In this document: in pieces, positions 12,026 through 21,608 of the stretch
How the letters are laid out: each line of letters begins with the position of its first letter
How positions within the stretch are numbered: the stretch's first letter is position 1
Source of the DNA: Acinetobacter tianfuensis
Lineage (GTDB): Bacteria; Pseudomonadota; Gammaproteobacteria; Pseudomonadales; Moraxellaceae
Assembly: GCF_003611465.1 (NCBI RefSeq)
Contig: NZ_RAXV01000021.1
Span: 1 to 64,000, forward strand
Direction: 5' to 3'
DNA length: 64,000 nt
Position numbers and translations under genes: made by a program
Notes under the pieces: generated by a model
Seen by the model: the letters and a program-made list of their open reading frames with translations, nothing else
What the model was told of the DNA's origin: nothing
Databases searched by the model: none

Positions 12026-12646
12026 TCATTGATGTACCAAGCTCAGCAGACTTGCAGCGCAAGCAAACAACACTGCAAAAGTTCGATTCATATATTTTTG
12101 CTGCTGAGGCGATTTCAGCAATCGCAGCACTTTGGCCGCCAAGCCTGTATAACCAGCCATGACAATCAGATCAATCGTAATCATCGTCGCCGCCATAATC
12201 AGGTATTGAATCCACTGCGGCTTAGACAAATCTAGAAACTGCGGCAGCACAGCGAGTAAAAACACAATCGCTTTGGGATTACTCATATTGACCAAGAAGC
12301 CGTAGAGGACCAATTTTGAACGCGATTTATTTGGCAAATCATTTTGAATATCAATAGACTGAGCTGGTGCTGTCCACTGCAGATAAGCTAAATACACTAA
12401 ATATAGAACACCAAACCATTTCACAATTAAAAATGCCCAAGGGGTGGTTGCAAACAATACCCCTGCCCCTGCTGCAACAACACCAATTTGCACCAATAAT
12501 GCCAGCTGTAAACCAAATGCATTCCAATAACCTCGCTTGAAACCATAGTTAAGGCCGCTCGACATAGAGGCAATTGCACCCGCACCCGGTGACACACTAA
12601 TGACCCAGCATGCAAGCATGAAAGCCACCCAAATTTGGAAGGACAT
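12026..12646 (-). CDS. LysE/RhtB family amino-acid exporter
   Basis: A 206-residue exporter with six predicted membrane helices. Family marks: SVSPGAGAIASMSSGLNYG near residue 18 (LysE-type PGP/PGA region) and NPKAIVFLLAVLPQF near residue 122. LysE/RhtB proteins export amino acids such as lysine, threonine or homoserine lactones; the substrate cannot be told. It is not in an operon with its neighbours. Confidence 0.9.
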   Translation of the reverse strand: MSFQIWVAFMLACWVISVSPGAGAIASMSSGLNYGFKRGYWNAFGLQLALLVQIGVVAAGAGVLFATTPWAFLIVKWFGVLYLVYLAYLQWTAPAQSIDIQNDLPNKSRSKLVLYGFLVNMSNPKAIVFLLAVLPQFLDLSKPQWIQYLIMAATMITIDLIVMAGYTGLAAKVLRLLKSPQQQKYMNRTFAVLFACAASLLSLVHQ

Positions 12647-12808
12647 AGTTTTGGTATTGTTGAAAAAGGAACCTAATTATATGACATTTACAGCTTTTAG
12701 GCCGTACCTGAAACTGAATAAAATGCAGTTTAAGTCTACTCAGTGCAGAATTGATCAGGCACAATAGATTCAGCCACGTAAAAAATTCGAATATTTTAGG
12801 AGCTATGC

Positions 12809-13729
12809 ATGACCGCCCAATCTGTGATTTTGCCCTTACCTTCAGATCATGCGCGTTTTATTGTTCTTCGTTTAAAAGATTTGTCGCTTGAAGAATTAAA
12901 AGAAAAACTGAATGACTTGTTTGATACGCGTGACCGTCTGATTACACAGCATCCGCAATCACAGATTAAGACAGCGGTTGCTTTTGGTCCTGAACTTTGG
13001 TCTCAGCTGTATATGCAAGTACCTGCAGGCTTTAAACAGCTCGCCCCTATTGCTGGTTCATTTAATATGCCAGCAGCGCCAGCAGATGTCTTTATTCATA
13101 TTGCGGCGCAGCGAACCGATATTTGCTTTGCGCTTAGCCAAGCGTTCTTTGATGGCATTCAAGATAAAGTTGAAGTATTGGATGAACGTGTTTGCTTCCG
13201 CAATTTCGATGGCCGTGATTTAACTGGTTTTATTGATGGCACTGAGAACCCGCAATTTCCAGATGACCGTGCAGAAACAGCTCTTTTGGCTGAAGATGCT
13301 GGCGTATTTGCCAACGGTTCTTTTATTTTTGCGCAGCGTTATGCGCATAATTTGGATAAATGGAAAAAGCTGAAAGTTGATGCGCAAGAGCATGTGATTG
13401 GCCGCACTAAACTTGAATCGATTGAGTTAGATGAAGATGAACAGCCTGAAAACTCGCACGTTTCGCGTACGGTGGTTGAAGATGCTGAAGGTGGAGAAAT
13501 GGCGATTTTGCGTCATTCACTGCCTTATGGTGATGGCCGCGGTGACCAAGGCCTGTTCTTTGTGGCATATACCAATGATTTAAGCATTATCGACAGCATG
13601 CTGGTTCGTATGTTCGGCACCAGTGGCGATGGTATTCACGACCGTTTACTTCACTTTGTCACGCCTATGGATGGCGCTTATTACTTTGCGCCGAGTGAGG
13701 AGTTATTGGAAGAAGTGTTGGAAGGGTGA
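12809..13729 (+). CDS. Dyp-type heme peroxidase
   Basis: A 306-residue dye-decolorizing peroxidase of the YfeX/DyP-B type. The GxxDG motif reads GFIDG with the catalytic Asp143; the proximal heme ligand is His217 (NSHVSR) and the distal Arg235 lies in LRHSLPYG, 18 residues later, as in the family. There is no Tat or Sec signal, so it is cytoplasmic or loaded into an encapsulin, but no encapsulin gene is nearby. The start is preceded by AGGAG (12797-12801). A terminator follows at once, so it is monocistronic. Confidence 0.94.
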   Translation: MTAQSVILPLPSDHARFIVLRLKDLSLEELKEKLNDLFDTRDRLITQHPQSQIKTAVAFGPELWSQLYMQVPAGFKQLAPIAGSFNMPAAPADVFIHIAAQRTDICFALSQAFFDGIQDKVEVLDERVCFRNFDGRDLTGFIDGTENPQFPDDRAETALLAEDAGVFANGSFIFAQRYAHNLDKWKKLKVDAQEHVIGRTKLESIELDEDEQPENSHVSRTVVEDAEGGEMAILRHSLPYGDGRGDQGLFFVAYTNDLSIIDSMLVRMFGTSGDGIHDRLLHFVTPMDGAYYFAPSEELLEEVLEG

Positions 13730-13736
13730 TTAAATG

Positions 13737-13760
13737 AAGCCGACGAAAGTCGGCTTTTAT
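13737..13760 (+). terminator. terminator after Dyp peroxidase
   Basis: AAGCCGAC, GAAA loop, GTCGGCTTTT, starting 8 bases after the stop. Confidence 0.85.
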
Positions 13761-13767
13761 ATAAAAA

Positions 13768-14658
13768 CTACTTAAACTGATATATGATTTTTTTAGAATT
13801 TTGATAATACGTCATTATTGAATTATTATCTATTTCTACTCTATTGTTTAAATATATAAATTTTTCATCAACTAACTTATTATTTTTAACTTGCATAACT
13901 CTTAAATTTGGTCCACTTTCATCTTCAAAAGGTGAAATTATTAATTGAAATCGACCTCTATCTAGAACCATACTTGGTCCATCCGATAGGTTTACGAAGT
14001 CATACTTTTTAAACAGTTCTTTTGTTTCTATTAAATTTAGACCAGAGCACTCTTTTGTCTTTTTTGAAATACATTTCAAATGCACATCAGAATCATATTT
14101 TTTTGATACTATATTTTTTTCACTACCTATAATTTCAGGATCTTTTTTTATTTTTTTAAAACTATCATTTTCAAATATATAACATTCATTTTCAACATTT
14201 ATATTGTTATCATCACTAGCATAAGTAGTTCCAGAAATACAAATTTCATTTGAGGATTTAGAGAACTTAATTTCAGGATTTTCATTAATTAAAACTTCCA
14301 ATCTAGAATCTACAAAATTACCAACGATTTGTTGCAAAGGGTATATTTTTCCTTTTAATGAATCTATGACAACAATTGCTTTTACATTTCTACTGTCACC
14401 TTTACCGGTATATCTATCTTCATTTAATATTATAAGTATTTTGTCATTTGAAAAATTAGCTATGCTCGACAATTTTTGATTATAAATTTTTATTTTTTCA
14501 TTAGTACAAAAGTTTACTTTAATTTTTTCTACATTACATGAACTAACATTATCATATTTTAGACTATCTTTAATAAATGATGATTCCTCTCTCGAATAAG
14601 AACAACTAGAATTTAATAATCCAAAAATTAAAAAAAGGAACAATTTGGTTAATTTCAT
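13768..14658 (-). CDS. lipoprotein, probable immunity protein of the adjacent T6SS effector
   Basis: A 296-residue protein with a lipoprotein signal (MKLTKLFLFLIFGLLNSSC, Cys at residue 19), so it is expected in the periplasm, anchored to a membrane. No family was recognised. It starts 9 bases after the stop of the peptidoglycan-hydrolase gene and is the third gene of the vgrG unit; periplasmic or membrane-anchored immunity proteins are the rule for wall-targeting T6SS effectors, so the immunity role is inferred from position and location. It is markedly more AT-rich than vgrG, which suggests that the effector/immunity pair was acquired or exchanged behind a conserved vgrG. Confidence 0.72.
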   Translation of the reverse strand: MKLTKLFLFLIFGLLNSSCSYSREESSFIKDSLKYDNVSSCNVEKIKVNFCTNEKIKIYNQKLSSIANFSNDKILIILNEDRYTGKGDSRNVKAIVVIDSLKGKIYPLQQIVGNFVDSRLEVLINENPEIKFSKSSNEICISGTTYASDDNNINVENECYIFENDSFKKIKKDPEIIGSEKNIVSKKYDSDVHLKCISKKTKECSGLNLIETKELFKKYDFVNLSDGPSMVLDRGRFQLIISPFEDESGPNLRVMQVKNNKLVDEKFIYLNNRVEIDNNSIMTYYQNSKKIIYQFK

Positions 14659-14667
14659 TTTTAAAAC

Positions 14668-16854
14668 CTATTTAGATGAATGATATGCTTTAATTTTGTC
14701 AAAAATTTCTTTTACCTTAGCTGTTGAATGTGAATTAGCTCTATTTGTACCAGATTGGTGATAGCCTACCGAACCATCAGAAATAACGCCAAATTTATTC
14801 TTACTACCTTTAGGTAAAGCTATTGAAGCCCATTCTCTAGAGGCATCTATCATAGCTTTCTCAACTGTTGAGCTACCACTGTGTATAAGATTGTAAATTT
14901 CAGTTCGTCCTCTTAATAAATGTTCCTTAAAAACTCTTTCCTGCATATTCGCATCGTAAAGTTCATCACCAGTGAGATTCATTCTCTTTCTTGCAGCGTC
15001 TAATGTTGATGGAATTGTTTGATATTTTCCGGTTGCAAATCTTCGCCTATTGTCTTGCCAACTATAGTTTTTTGAAGCTAGTAACAATTGATTAATTGTT
15101 TTTCCTGTAATTGTGCCTGGTAAATCATTCATTTTCCCATATTTGACTCTTTTCCCTTCAGGTGCTCCTGCATTCCAAGCCTCATAACTTCCTTCACCAC
15201 TGGCAATTGCATTTCCCAACTCCACAACCAATTCATCAATTGTTTTATCAGAAGTTTTTAAATTGTTACTTGCCGCAGTTAATACACCTGAACAACTTAA
15301 AATCGATACTAAATTTATTTTTTTTACTAATTCAACTAATGGACCACCATTCAATTCTGCGACACTCTTTTTGAAAAAAAGGTCATTAAAATATGGCTGA
15401 GAGAACCTCGTAACATCATAGTGCACCCAAGTTGTTGCTCCAGAACCGCCGTTATTAAAAACTTTAGGTTCAAGATATATTTTATCAGTTTGTCTTTGCT
15501 CTGAAGCTCCCATCTTAATTTCCATTATTTTTTTTCTAATGAATTCCATATCTAATAATTCTTTGGTTCTTACTCCGTCCTTCTTTATATGTATATCTAG
15601 TGCTAGCCCCATATGGTTAACACTGGTTCTTTTATGTTGCTTATTATTTTCAATACACCTATATCCTGATTCGATGTATGCCACTTCTAATCCACTTGAT
15701 TTAAACTCATTTTTTAAATAAAAGTTTAAAGATTTTAATATCCAAATTAGAGATCTATGTATTCCTGGATATTCATTAGCAATATTACTACCAGAAGTAA
15801 CTCCTTTACGATTATTACCATAACCAGAACATTTCCCACATTTACATGAAGCTTTTGCCATAAACCCTGAAACTGGATATTCTGTATAGAATTTATCTAA
15901 AGCCAATAATAAGCTTCCACAAATTTTCCCCGTTTCAGGAACCCCCATATAATCCCTCTGAAACTGTTTGATACAAGCTTCAGTTAAAGGAGTAAATTGA
16001 TCTGTGGGTAAAGCACCGCCAAAGCCAGCTAAACGGATATTAATTTCTCGTATTAATTCACTTTGCCCACTTGAAATACATTGAGGCGATGACTTGCATA
16101 AATTTGATGTATCAGATTTGGGAGTACCTCCATCCTGACTTCTGTCCTCCTTCATTTCAATTTTAATAACTTCAGTTAAAGCTTTTTTCCCATCCTCATA
16201 CCATTCATTAAGCTTTTCCAATGCCTTATTTTTATAATCATCTAACTTAGATTCTGATGATTGATTAGCTTTCTTTTCATCATGTTTAGGTGGTGCTGAT
16301 TTTTGAGACTTGGTCTTCTCTGGCTGCTTTTTAATCGGCTGCGGTTTCTTATCCTGACTGCTTTTATTGCCTGTTGCTGGCGTATTAACTGGCAATTTAA
16401 TAATTTGGCCTATGCTAATTTTATTTCTATTTTCAAGTTTATTTAGAACATCTAATGCCCTAACTGTAGTCTGATACTTTTGTGCAATCGATGTTAAAGT
16501 ATCACCGTTCTGGACTATATGTGTCTTGCGCTTATAACCACCTTGTTTACCATTATTTTCTAAAGTTTTTAAATCTATAAGTAATTTTGGACTAATTACC
16601 TTAACTAACATTCGATCTTTTGACAGAGTAAAAGATTTGACTTTTTTCATACCATCATCAAATAGATTTTTCACATATACATCTAAAACCGTTCCTTTGT
16701 CCCGCTGAATTTCATAAAAACAGCCCTTTGAATTAGTGATACCTTTTACAACATGCTGATCTGTTTTCTGATTTCTAACTTGATAGTAAATCTTAGGTAT
16801 TGGGTTTCCAAGAGCATCTAAAATTTGTACTGTTGCTAAAGCTTTATTAGACAT
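14668..16854 (-). CDS. T6SS cargo effector: LysM, M15-type peptidase and lysozyme-like domains
   Basis: A 728-residue modular wall-degrading protein. Residues 1-95 are an all-beta N-terminal domain, possibly the part that docks on VgrG; a LysM repeat is at 111-156; a Lys/Gln/Pro-rich linker at 157-240; a peptidoglycan-binding-1-like helix bundle at 262-325; an M15-type (D-Ala-D-Ala or amidase-like) zinc peptidase at about 355-490 with candidate ligands His414, Asp420 and His478; and a C-terminal lysozyme-like domain at 545-725 with candidate catalytic Glu554 in ASGEGSYEAW. There is no signal peptide, as expected for T6SS delivery. It starts 11 bases after vgrG. Two different lytic activities in one effector recall the dual-function TseP described in Aeromonas. 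Confidence 0.85.
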   Translation of the reverse strand: MSNKALATVQILDALGNPIPKIYYQVRNQKTDQHVVKGITNSKGCFYEIQRDKGTVLDVYVKNLFDDGMKKVKSFTLSKDRMLVKVISPKLLIDLKTLENNGKQGGYKRKTHIVQNGDTLTSIAQKYQTTVRALDVLNKLENRNKISIGQIIKLPVNTPATGNKSSQDKKPQPIKKQPEKTKSQKSAPPKHDEKKANQSSESKLDDYKNKALEKLNEWYEDGKKALTEVIKIEMKEDRSQDGGTPKSDTSNLCKSSPQCISSGQSELIREINIRLAGFGGALPTDQFTPLTEACIKQFQRDYMGVPETGKICGSLLLALDKFYTEYPVSGFMAKASCKCGKCSGYGNNRKGVTSGSNIANEYPGIHRSLIWILKSLNFYLKNEFKSSGLEVAYIESGYRCIENNKQHKRTSVNHMGLALDIHIKKDGVRTKELLDMEFIRKKIMEIKMGASEQRQTDKIYLEPKVFNNGGSGATTWVHYDVTRFSQPYFNDLFFKKSVAELNGGPLVELVKKINLVSILSCSGVLTAASNNLKTSDKTIDELVVELGNAIASGEGSYEAWNAGAPEGKRVKYGKMNDLPGTITGKTINQLLLASKNYSWQDNRRRFATGKYQTIPSTLDAARKRMNLTGDELYDANMQERVFKEHLLRGRTEIYNLIHSGSSTVEKAMIDASREWASIALPKGSKNKFGVISDGSVGYHQSGTNRANSHSTAKVKEIFDKIKAYHSSK

Positions 16855-16865
16855 ATTTTTTTACC

Positions 16866-19800
16866 TTAATTATTATTATGATCAATGAGTTCATCTACAT
16901 CATAACCATCAATACTTAACCCCCATTCATCATCCATACCTACTAAGATTTGAACCTTTGAAGGATCAGCCGTTGAAATCTTTCCAGTGCGGCCATGCTC
17001 ATCAATCCCTCCACTAATTACTGCATTCGTTTCAGGTATAAAAGCTTTGTAACTAAGCTGGCTAAAATCACTCTGCCAAAATAAGTCATACACATCTAAT
17101 TTATTACTATAAATAGGGGCATTTGGCAGTTGCGGCACGTCATAACTGACTTTTCCTCCCCCCACAAAACTATGCTGCCCTGCCTTACTCTCAAACTTAC
17201 CGCCTGTTGTAGCAAATATGCCATCGCCATTGATTTTCAGCTGTGAACCGCCTGCCGTAAGCACTATTTCCTTTGGGCTTGTTAATTCAATTTTATCTTC
17301 GGTAGAAATGAGTTTAATCACTTTACGGGCTATCGCCTCAATCGCGTCATCCTGTGCCTGCAACTCCACTTTGCCCTTAGCTGCATATGCACGTAACCCT
17401 TTTTGCGCAGCAAACAAACTGATTTTGTCTTGAGCATGACTTACAATATTTTTTTGGGCACTAATATTCACCGAGCCTTGCGCGCTCACCGCAACATCCT
17501 GCGAGGCTTGCAATACAATATCTTCAGGTGTGGTCATCGCAATGCCATTTGGCGAAGCTAATAACATCAAAGCTTGTCTAAACAGTTTGCCTTGTTCCTG
17601 CTGCTGCGGGTCAGGCGACTTTTCCAAACCTTGAGCGTATCCCTCCATAAACCCCTGAACGTGCTTCAGCGCTTTTGTAGGCGTAAATATTTCTGGCTGA
17701 CCAAACCCGCCGCCAATAATCATTTCATCAGGCTTAATTTTGATCTCTTCAACAATTTTGCCAATTTCTTTCAACGATTTCAGCGGATCATCTTTGAGCT
17801 GTTTTTTAATTTGCGCGACCCGATCCTTCAGCTGATCTGCACCGTGTTCTTCAAGGTTTTCAATCACATCTTTCAAATTATCAAAAGCTTCTTCTGCATC
17901 TTCAAAATAAGCCTTGAACTGCTTCACCGCGCCTTTCACATCTTTCGTGATCGCGCCGATATCTTGAATAAAACCTTTGCAGTTTTTCAACGCATTCAGC
18001 GGATCTTGCGTCAATTCATCTTTAAATAAACTGACGGTCGTCATTAATGCTTCTGAAGTGCTTTTTATTTCTAAGGATTGAATCAGCTTTGGCAAACGCC
18101 CAATGACATTCAGCGCATCCGTTTGCTGTTTCACCGCAATGCTGCTGAGCATTTTCATGCTTTCCTGACCTTGGCTTAACAACGCCTGCGCTTTAGCCGC
18201 CTCCAAATGATCTGCAATCGCATTTTCCTGCGCATAGGTGCTGATCAGCATGCCTCGGCCCGCGCGTACTGCACCAAAAGCATCCGTACGCAGTTCAAAA
18301 CCTTCACCGCGGCGATTGCTTTGTTCTTTGTCTTTTGGATGACTCAAATTGCCTAAATTTAGTTGCGTCGCTGCATGACTGCTTTGCAGCTGTGTACTGA
18401 TTTGCCCAGTCGTATCATCAAATCGCAGCTGATTAAAACCGCTGCCGCTCACTTCTTGTGAACGAATACCGCTGAGCTTTTTGGTATCTGGCAGCTGGCC
18501 TTTGACATCAAACATGGTCTGATAGCGTTCTGCTTCATGAATACGCCCCACCACAAAAGGACGGTCCACATCACCCTCAAAAAAATCAATCACCACAATT
18601 TCACCAATCCGCGGGTGAAAACGTGCACCATAACCCTCACCCGCCCATGGTGTTAATACATCCACCCAAGCCGAGTCGGTATCATTGTCATTGCTGCCAG
18701 CGCCGCCGTCATGGCTATGGTCATCCGTTCGGGTAAAAGCGAAACGCACTTTAATGCGTCCCCAAGCATCGACATAAATGCTCTCGCCTTCAGGACCAAC
18801 GACTTTAGCGCGCTGCGGATAGGCCATTGCACGGTGCAGCAGCGGGTCATACTCTGGAACAACCTGAATAGTACGGCGCACCACATACAGTTCATTGGCC
18901 TGACGTTCATCATCCAAAGACTGCCAACGGCTTGAGCGCAGCAATTGCTCCAGCTGCACAGCGATATCTTTGGGCAAATTATTTTGGTTATAAAATGTTT
19001 TGCCTAAAATTAAAAATTCACGCTCATCACCCTCATGCTGATCAATTTCAGGATGATCCGTCAGCTTGAACCAATAGCCGACTTGCGCATCGCGCACGCT
19101 GCTTTGCGCAGTAAAATACTTGGCTTGCAGCGCTTGATACTGGCTGAGCTGCTGATTCAGCTGCTCCAGCTGCCCAGTTCCAGATGCTGTAGCCTGATCT
19201 GCGCCATTCAAATCTGTTGTCCATGCCGGGCTAAGGGTCCATGCCTGTTCTAAACTGAGGGTTTCATTGTCTTGCTGCTCACTCTGCAAGTGTGTGCTTA
19301 ACATTGGATTCGATTGATCTTGCGCCAAAGACTGCGCCTGCCAGCGCTGGGTCTGCACTGCGGTGGACTGCAAATAACGCTGCGCAACAAAACTGGTAAT
19401 GGTATCCATCCGCTCGGCAGCATGGCTGCGGTGAAAACGGATGCTTTGTCTGGCTAAAGCGCTGAAATCCTGCTGATGGTCAATCAAACGCAATTGCTGC
19501 GCCTGCATTGGCGCTGCGGAAACTGGCACAGTCTGTTCTGTTTCATCAATCAGCCAGTTAATACCTTCACTGCGCCATAACCGTGTTAAAAAATCATAGT
19601 CACTTTCATTGGCCTGCATCACAAATGGGCGCACAGCATAATCACGGCTCAAACCAGCGGTATTAAGGCTGAGGCTAGATGCAAACAGCGCACTTTTCTG
19701 CTGCCATTCACTGAATAAAATTTCAGTAATTTCACGCACACTTTTATTCATAAAAACTCGGCTGTTCCGGCGCTTCTTCCAAAGCGCGGCAGCATCTTCA

Positions 19801-20126
19801 ACCGTGAGTTTATATACCGTCAATGCACCATCACTCTGGCCTTGACTGGCGCCAGTCACCACCGCTGTCATACGCTGCAGCTGGCCTAAATCGGTGACCT
19901 GATCTACAGCAATACGGCAGCCGATAAACTGCTTTAGGGGGATATGCGCATTGGTGGATAAACATAAGAGATCTGCACGCAGCCCTTGGTTAATGCGGTG
20001 CTCACCTTCAAGGCGCTGAATAAAGACTTGAGTATTTAAAATTTCATTCGAAAAATGAATATGCAAAGCGCGCTTTTGCACACTGAGGCCAAGATTCTCA
20101 ATGAGTGAATAAATATTTTTTATCAT
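16866..20126 (-). CDS. vgrG: type VI secretion system spike protein VgrG
   Basis: A 1086-residue VgrG. The N-terminal part has the gp27-like domain (ALHIHFSNEI, ESDYDFLTRLWRSEGINW), then the gp5/OB-fold region (residues about 455-545, GEGYGARFHPRIGEIVVIDF), a helical insertion of about 200 residues (640-850) and a C-terminal DUF2345-like beta-helix (SQDVAVSAQGSVNIS and onward) that forms the needle. It trimerises at the tip of the Hcp tube. Acinetobacter VgrGs commonly stand away from the T6SS core cluster with their own effector and immunity genes, as here. The first gene of a three-gene unit. Confidence 0.95.
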   Translation of the reverse strand: MIKNIYSLIENLGLSVQKRALHIHFSNEILNTQVFIQRLEGEHRINQGLRADLLCLSTNAHIPLKQFIGCRIAVDQVTDLGQLQRMTAVVTGASQGQSDGALTVYKLTVEDAAALWKKRRNSRVFMNKSVREITEILFSEWQQKSALFASSLSLNTAGLSRDYAVRPFVMQANESDYDFLTRLWRSEGINWLIDETEQTVPVSAAPMQAQQLRLIDHQQDFSALARQSIRFHRSHAAERMDTITSFVAQRYLQSTAVQTQRWQAQSLAQDQSNPMLSTHLQSEQQDNETLSLEQAWTLSPAWTTDLNGADQATASGTGQLEQLNQQLSQYQALQAKYFTAQSSVRDAQVGYWFKLTDHPEIDQHEGDEREFLILGKTFYNQNNLPKDIAVQLEQLLRSSRWQSLDDERQANELYVVRRTIQVVPEYDPLLHRAMAYPQRAKVVGPEGESIYVDAWGRIKVRFAFTRTDDHSHDGGAGSNDNDTDSAWVDVLTPWAGEGYGARFHPRIGEIVVIDFFEGDVDRPFVVGRIHEAERYQTMFDVKGQLPDTKKLSGIRSQEVSGSGFNQLRFDDTTGQISTQLQSSHAATQLNLGNLSHPKDKEQSNRRGEGFELRTDAFGAVRAGRGMLISTYAQENAIADHLEAAKAQALLSQGQESMKMLSSIAVKQQTDALNVIGRLPKLIQSLEIKSTSEALMTTVSLFKDELTQDPLNALKNCKGFIQDIGAITKDVKGAVKQFKAYFEDAEEAFDNLKDVIENLEEHGADQLKDRVAQIKKQLKDDPLKSLKEIGKIVEEIKIKPDEMIIGGGFGQPEIFTPTKALKHVQGFMEGYAQGLEKSPDPQQQEQGKLFRQALMLLASPNGIAMTTPEDIVLQASQDVAVSAQGSVNISAQKNIVSHAQDKISLFAAQKGLRAYAAKGKVELQAQDDAIEAIARKVIKLISTEDKIELTSPKEIVLTAGGSQLKINGDGIFATTGGKFESKAGQHSFVGGGKVSYDVPQLPNAPIYSNKLDVYDLFWQSDFSQLSYKAFIPETNAVISGGIDEHGRTGKISTADPSKVQILVGMDDEWGLSIDGYDVDELIDHNNN

Positions 20127-20320
20127 CTTAATTTTATTTATACGTTTATTTTATTTGTGCGCGCATTCTATAAAACGCGCATTTTTTCGTCTAGTAGTTT
20201 TTATCTAGAACTGGCTATTTATCTGCATTTTTCCGTATAACAAAAGGACAAATCTGGACTTTTCGCTTGTAAAGCAGACTGTTACACTGCTGGCTATTTC
20301 TCTTTTTCAATGCTTTAGAC

Positions 20321-21475
20321 ATGCTTCGATTTGAATCTAAACTTCCAGCCCAAGGCGTGACCATTTTCAGTGTCATGAGTGCGATGGCGCAGCGTTTAAA
20401 TGCCTTAAACCTGTCACAAGGCTTTCCCGATTTTCCAGCGCCGCCAGCACTTTTGGAGGCTTTAGCGCAAGCTGCGAAGGATGGATTCAATCAATATGCG
20501 CCAGGCGATGGTTTGCTGGCTTTACGTGAACAGCTCAGCCAATTATTTTTACAGCGTGATCAGCTGCTACTAGACCCAGTCACAGAAATCACCATTACTC
20601 CGGGCGCGACCATTGGCTTGTTCAGTGCCATTCAAGCCATTGTGCATGCGGGCGATGAAGTGATTATTTTTGATCCGAGCTATGACAGCTATGCGCCAAG
20701 CATCAAATTGGCAGGCGGCATACCTGTACATATCAATTTAATTGCTCCAGATTTTCATGTGGACTGGCAAGCCGTTAAACATGCGATAAATGCCAAAACC
20801 CGCATGATTATTATCAATACCCCGCACAATCCAACAGGCGCCGTCTGGTCTGAAGCTGATTGGCAGCAGCTGATCGCATTAGTCGCACAAACTCAAATTG
20901 TCGTACTGTCAGATGAAGTCTATGAACATCTGATTTATGACGGCCGCCGCCACTATTCGGCATTATCGTTTCCAGAGCTGCGTGAACGCAGTTTTGCGGT
21001 GGGTTCTTTTGGTAAAACCTTCCATGTGACTGGCTGGAAAACTGGTTATTGCGCAGCAGCGCCTGAGTTAATGGCACTGTTCCGTCAGGTCTACCAGTTC
21101 ACCAATTTCTGCGGTGTAACACCAGTACAAATGGCCTTAGCTCACTTTATGAATAGCCATCCTGAACATATTGCAGAGCTTGCAGGTTTTTATCAGGCCA
21201 AACGCGATCTGTTTAATGCAGGCATACAGCATTCGCGCTTCCAATTCACCCCATCGTCAGGCACTTATTTTCAAAACTTGGATTACAGTGCGGTCCGTCC
21301 AGATCTAAATGATGTGGACATGTGCAAATACTTAGCCGAACAGCATAAAATCGCGACTATCCCAGTGTCTGTTTTTTATCAAAACCCGCCAGAAGATTTA
21401 CGTTTAATCCGTCTTTGTTTTGCCAAAAAAGATGAAACATTAATACAGGCGGGAGCAATTTTATCGAAGGTATAA
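20321..21475 (+). CDS. PLP-dependent aminotransferase, methionine/kynurenine transaminase type
   Basis: A 384-residue fold-type I class I/II aminotransferase. The Schiff-base lysine is Lys232 in SFGKTFHVTGWKTGY; other cofactor contacts are NTPHNPTG, LSDEVYEHLIYD and the C-terminal RLCF arginine that binds the substrate carboxylate. The protein (LNLSQGFPDFPAP near the start) resembles YbdL-type methionine aminotransferases and kynurenine-oxoglutarate transaminases; the exact substrate is inferred. It is divergent from vgrG and followed by a terminator. Confidence 0.88.
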   Translation: MLRFESKLPAQGVTIFSVMSAMAQRLNALNLSQGFPDFPAPPALLEALAQAAKDGFNQYAPGDGLLALREQLSQLFLQRDQLLLDPVTEITITPGATIGLFSAIQAIVHAGDEVIIFDPSYDSYAPSIKLAGGIPVHINLIAPDFHVDWQAVKHAINAKTRMIIINTPHNPTGAVWSEADWQQLIALVAQTQIVVLSDEVYEHLIYDGRRHYSALSFPELRERSFAVGSFGKTFHVTGWKTGYCAAAPELMALFRQVYQFTNFCGVTPVQMALAHFMNSHPEHIAELAGFYQAKRDLFNAGIQHSRFQFTPSSGTYFQNLDYSAVRPDLNDVDMCKYLAEQHKIATIPVSVFYQNPPEDLRLIRLCFAKKDETLIQAGAILSKV

Positions 21476-21507
21476 GGCTCTGCTGCCTCTAAATGCTTAA
21501 TCAAAAT

Positions 21508-21544
21508 AAAAAGCCTGAGTTACGCATCAACTAAGGCTTTTTTA
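21508..21544 (+). terminator. terminator after aminotransferase gene
   Basis: AAAAAGCCT, a long loop and AGGCTTTTTT; T tract on the plus strand, A tract on the other side. Confidence 0.6.
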
Positions 21545-21608
21545 AGCAATACCTGCTAATGTCAGTATATAAAGTCACTATATATAAAAATACGGCACAG
21601 GATTGCAA

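Noticed and set aside
17574..18029. Plus-strand 151-codon frame inside vgrG
   Set aside because: A shadow of the helical insertion of VgrG; its Phe- and Leu-rich composition comes from antisense codons for Lys, Glu and Asp.
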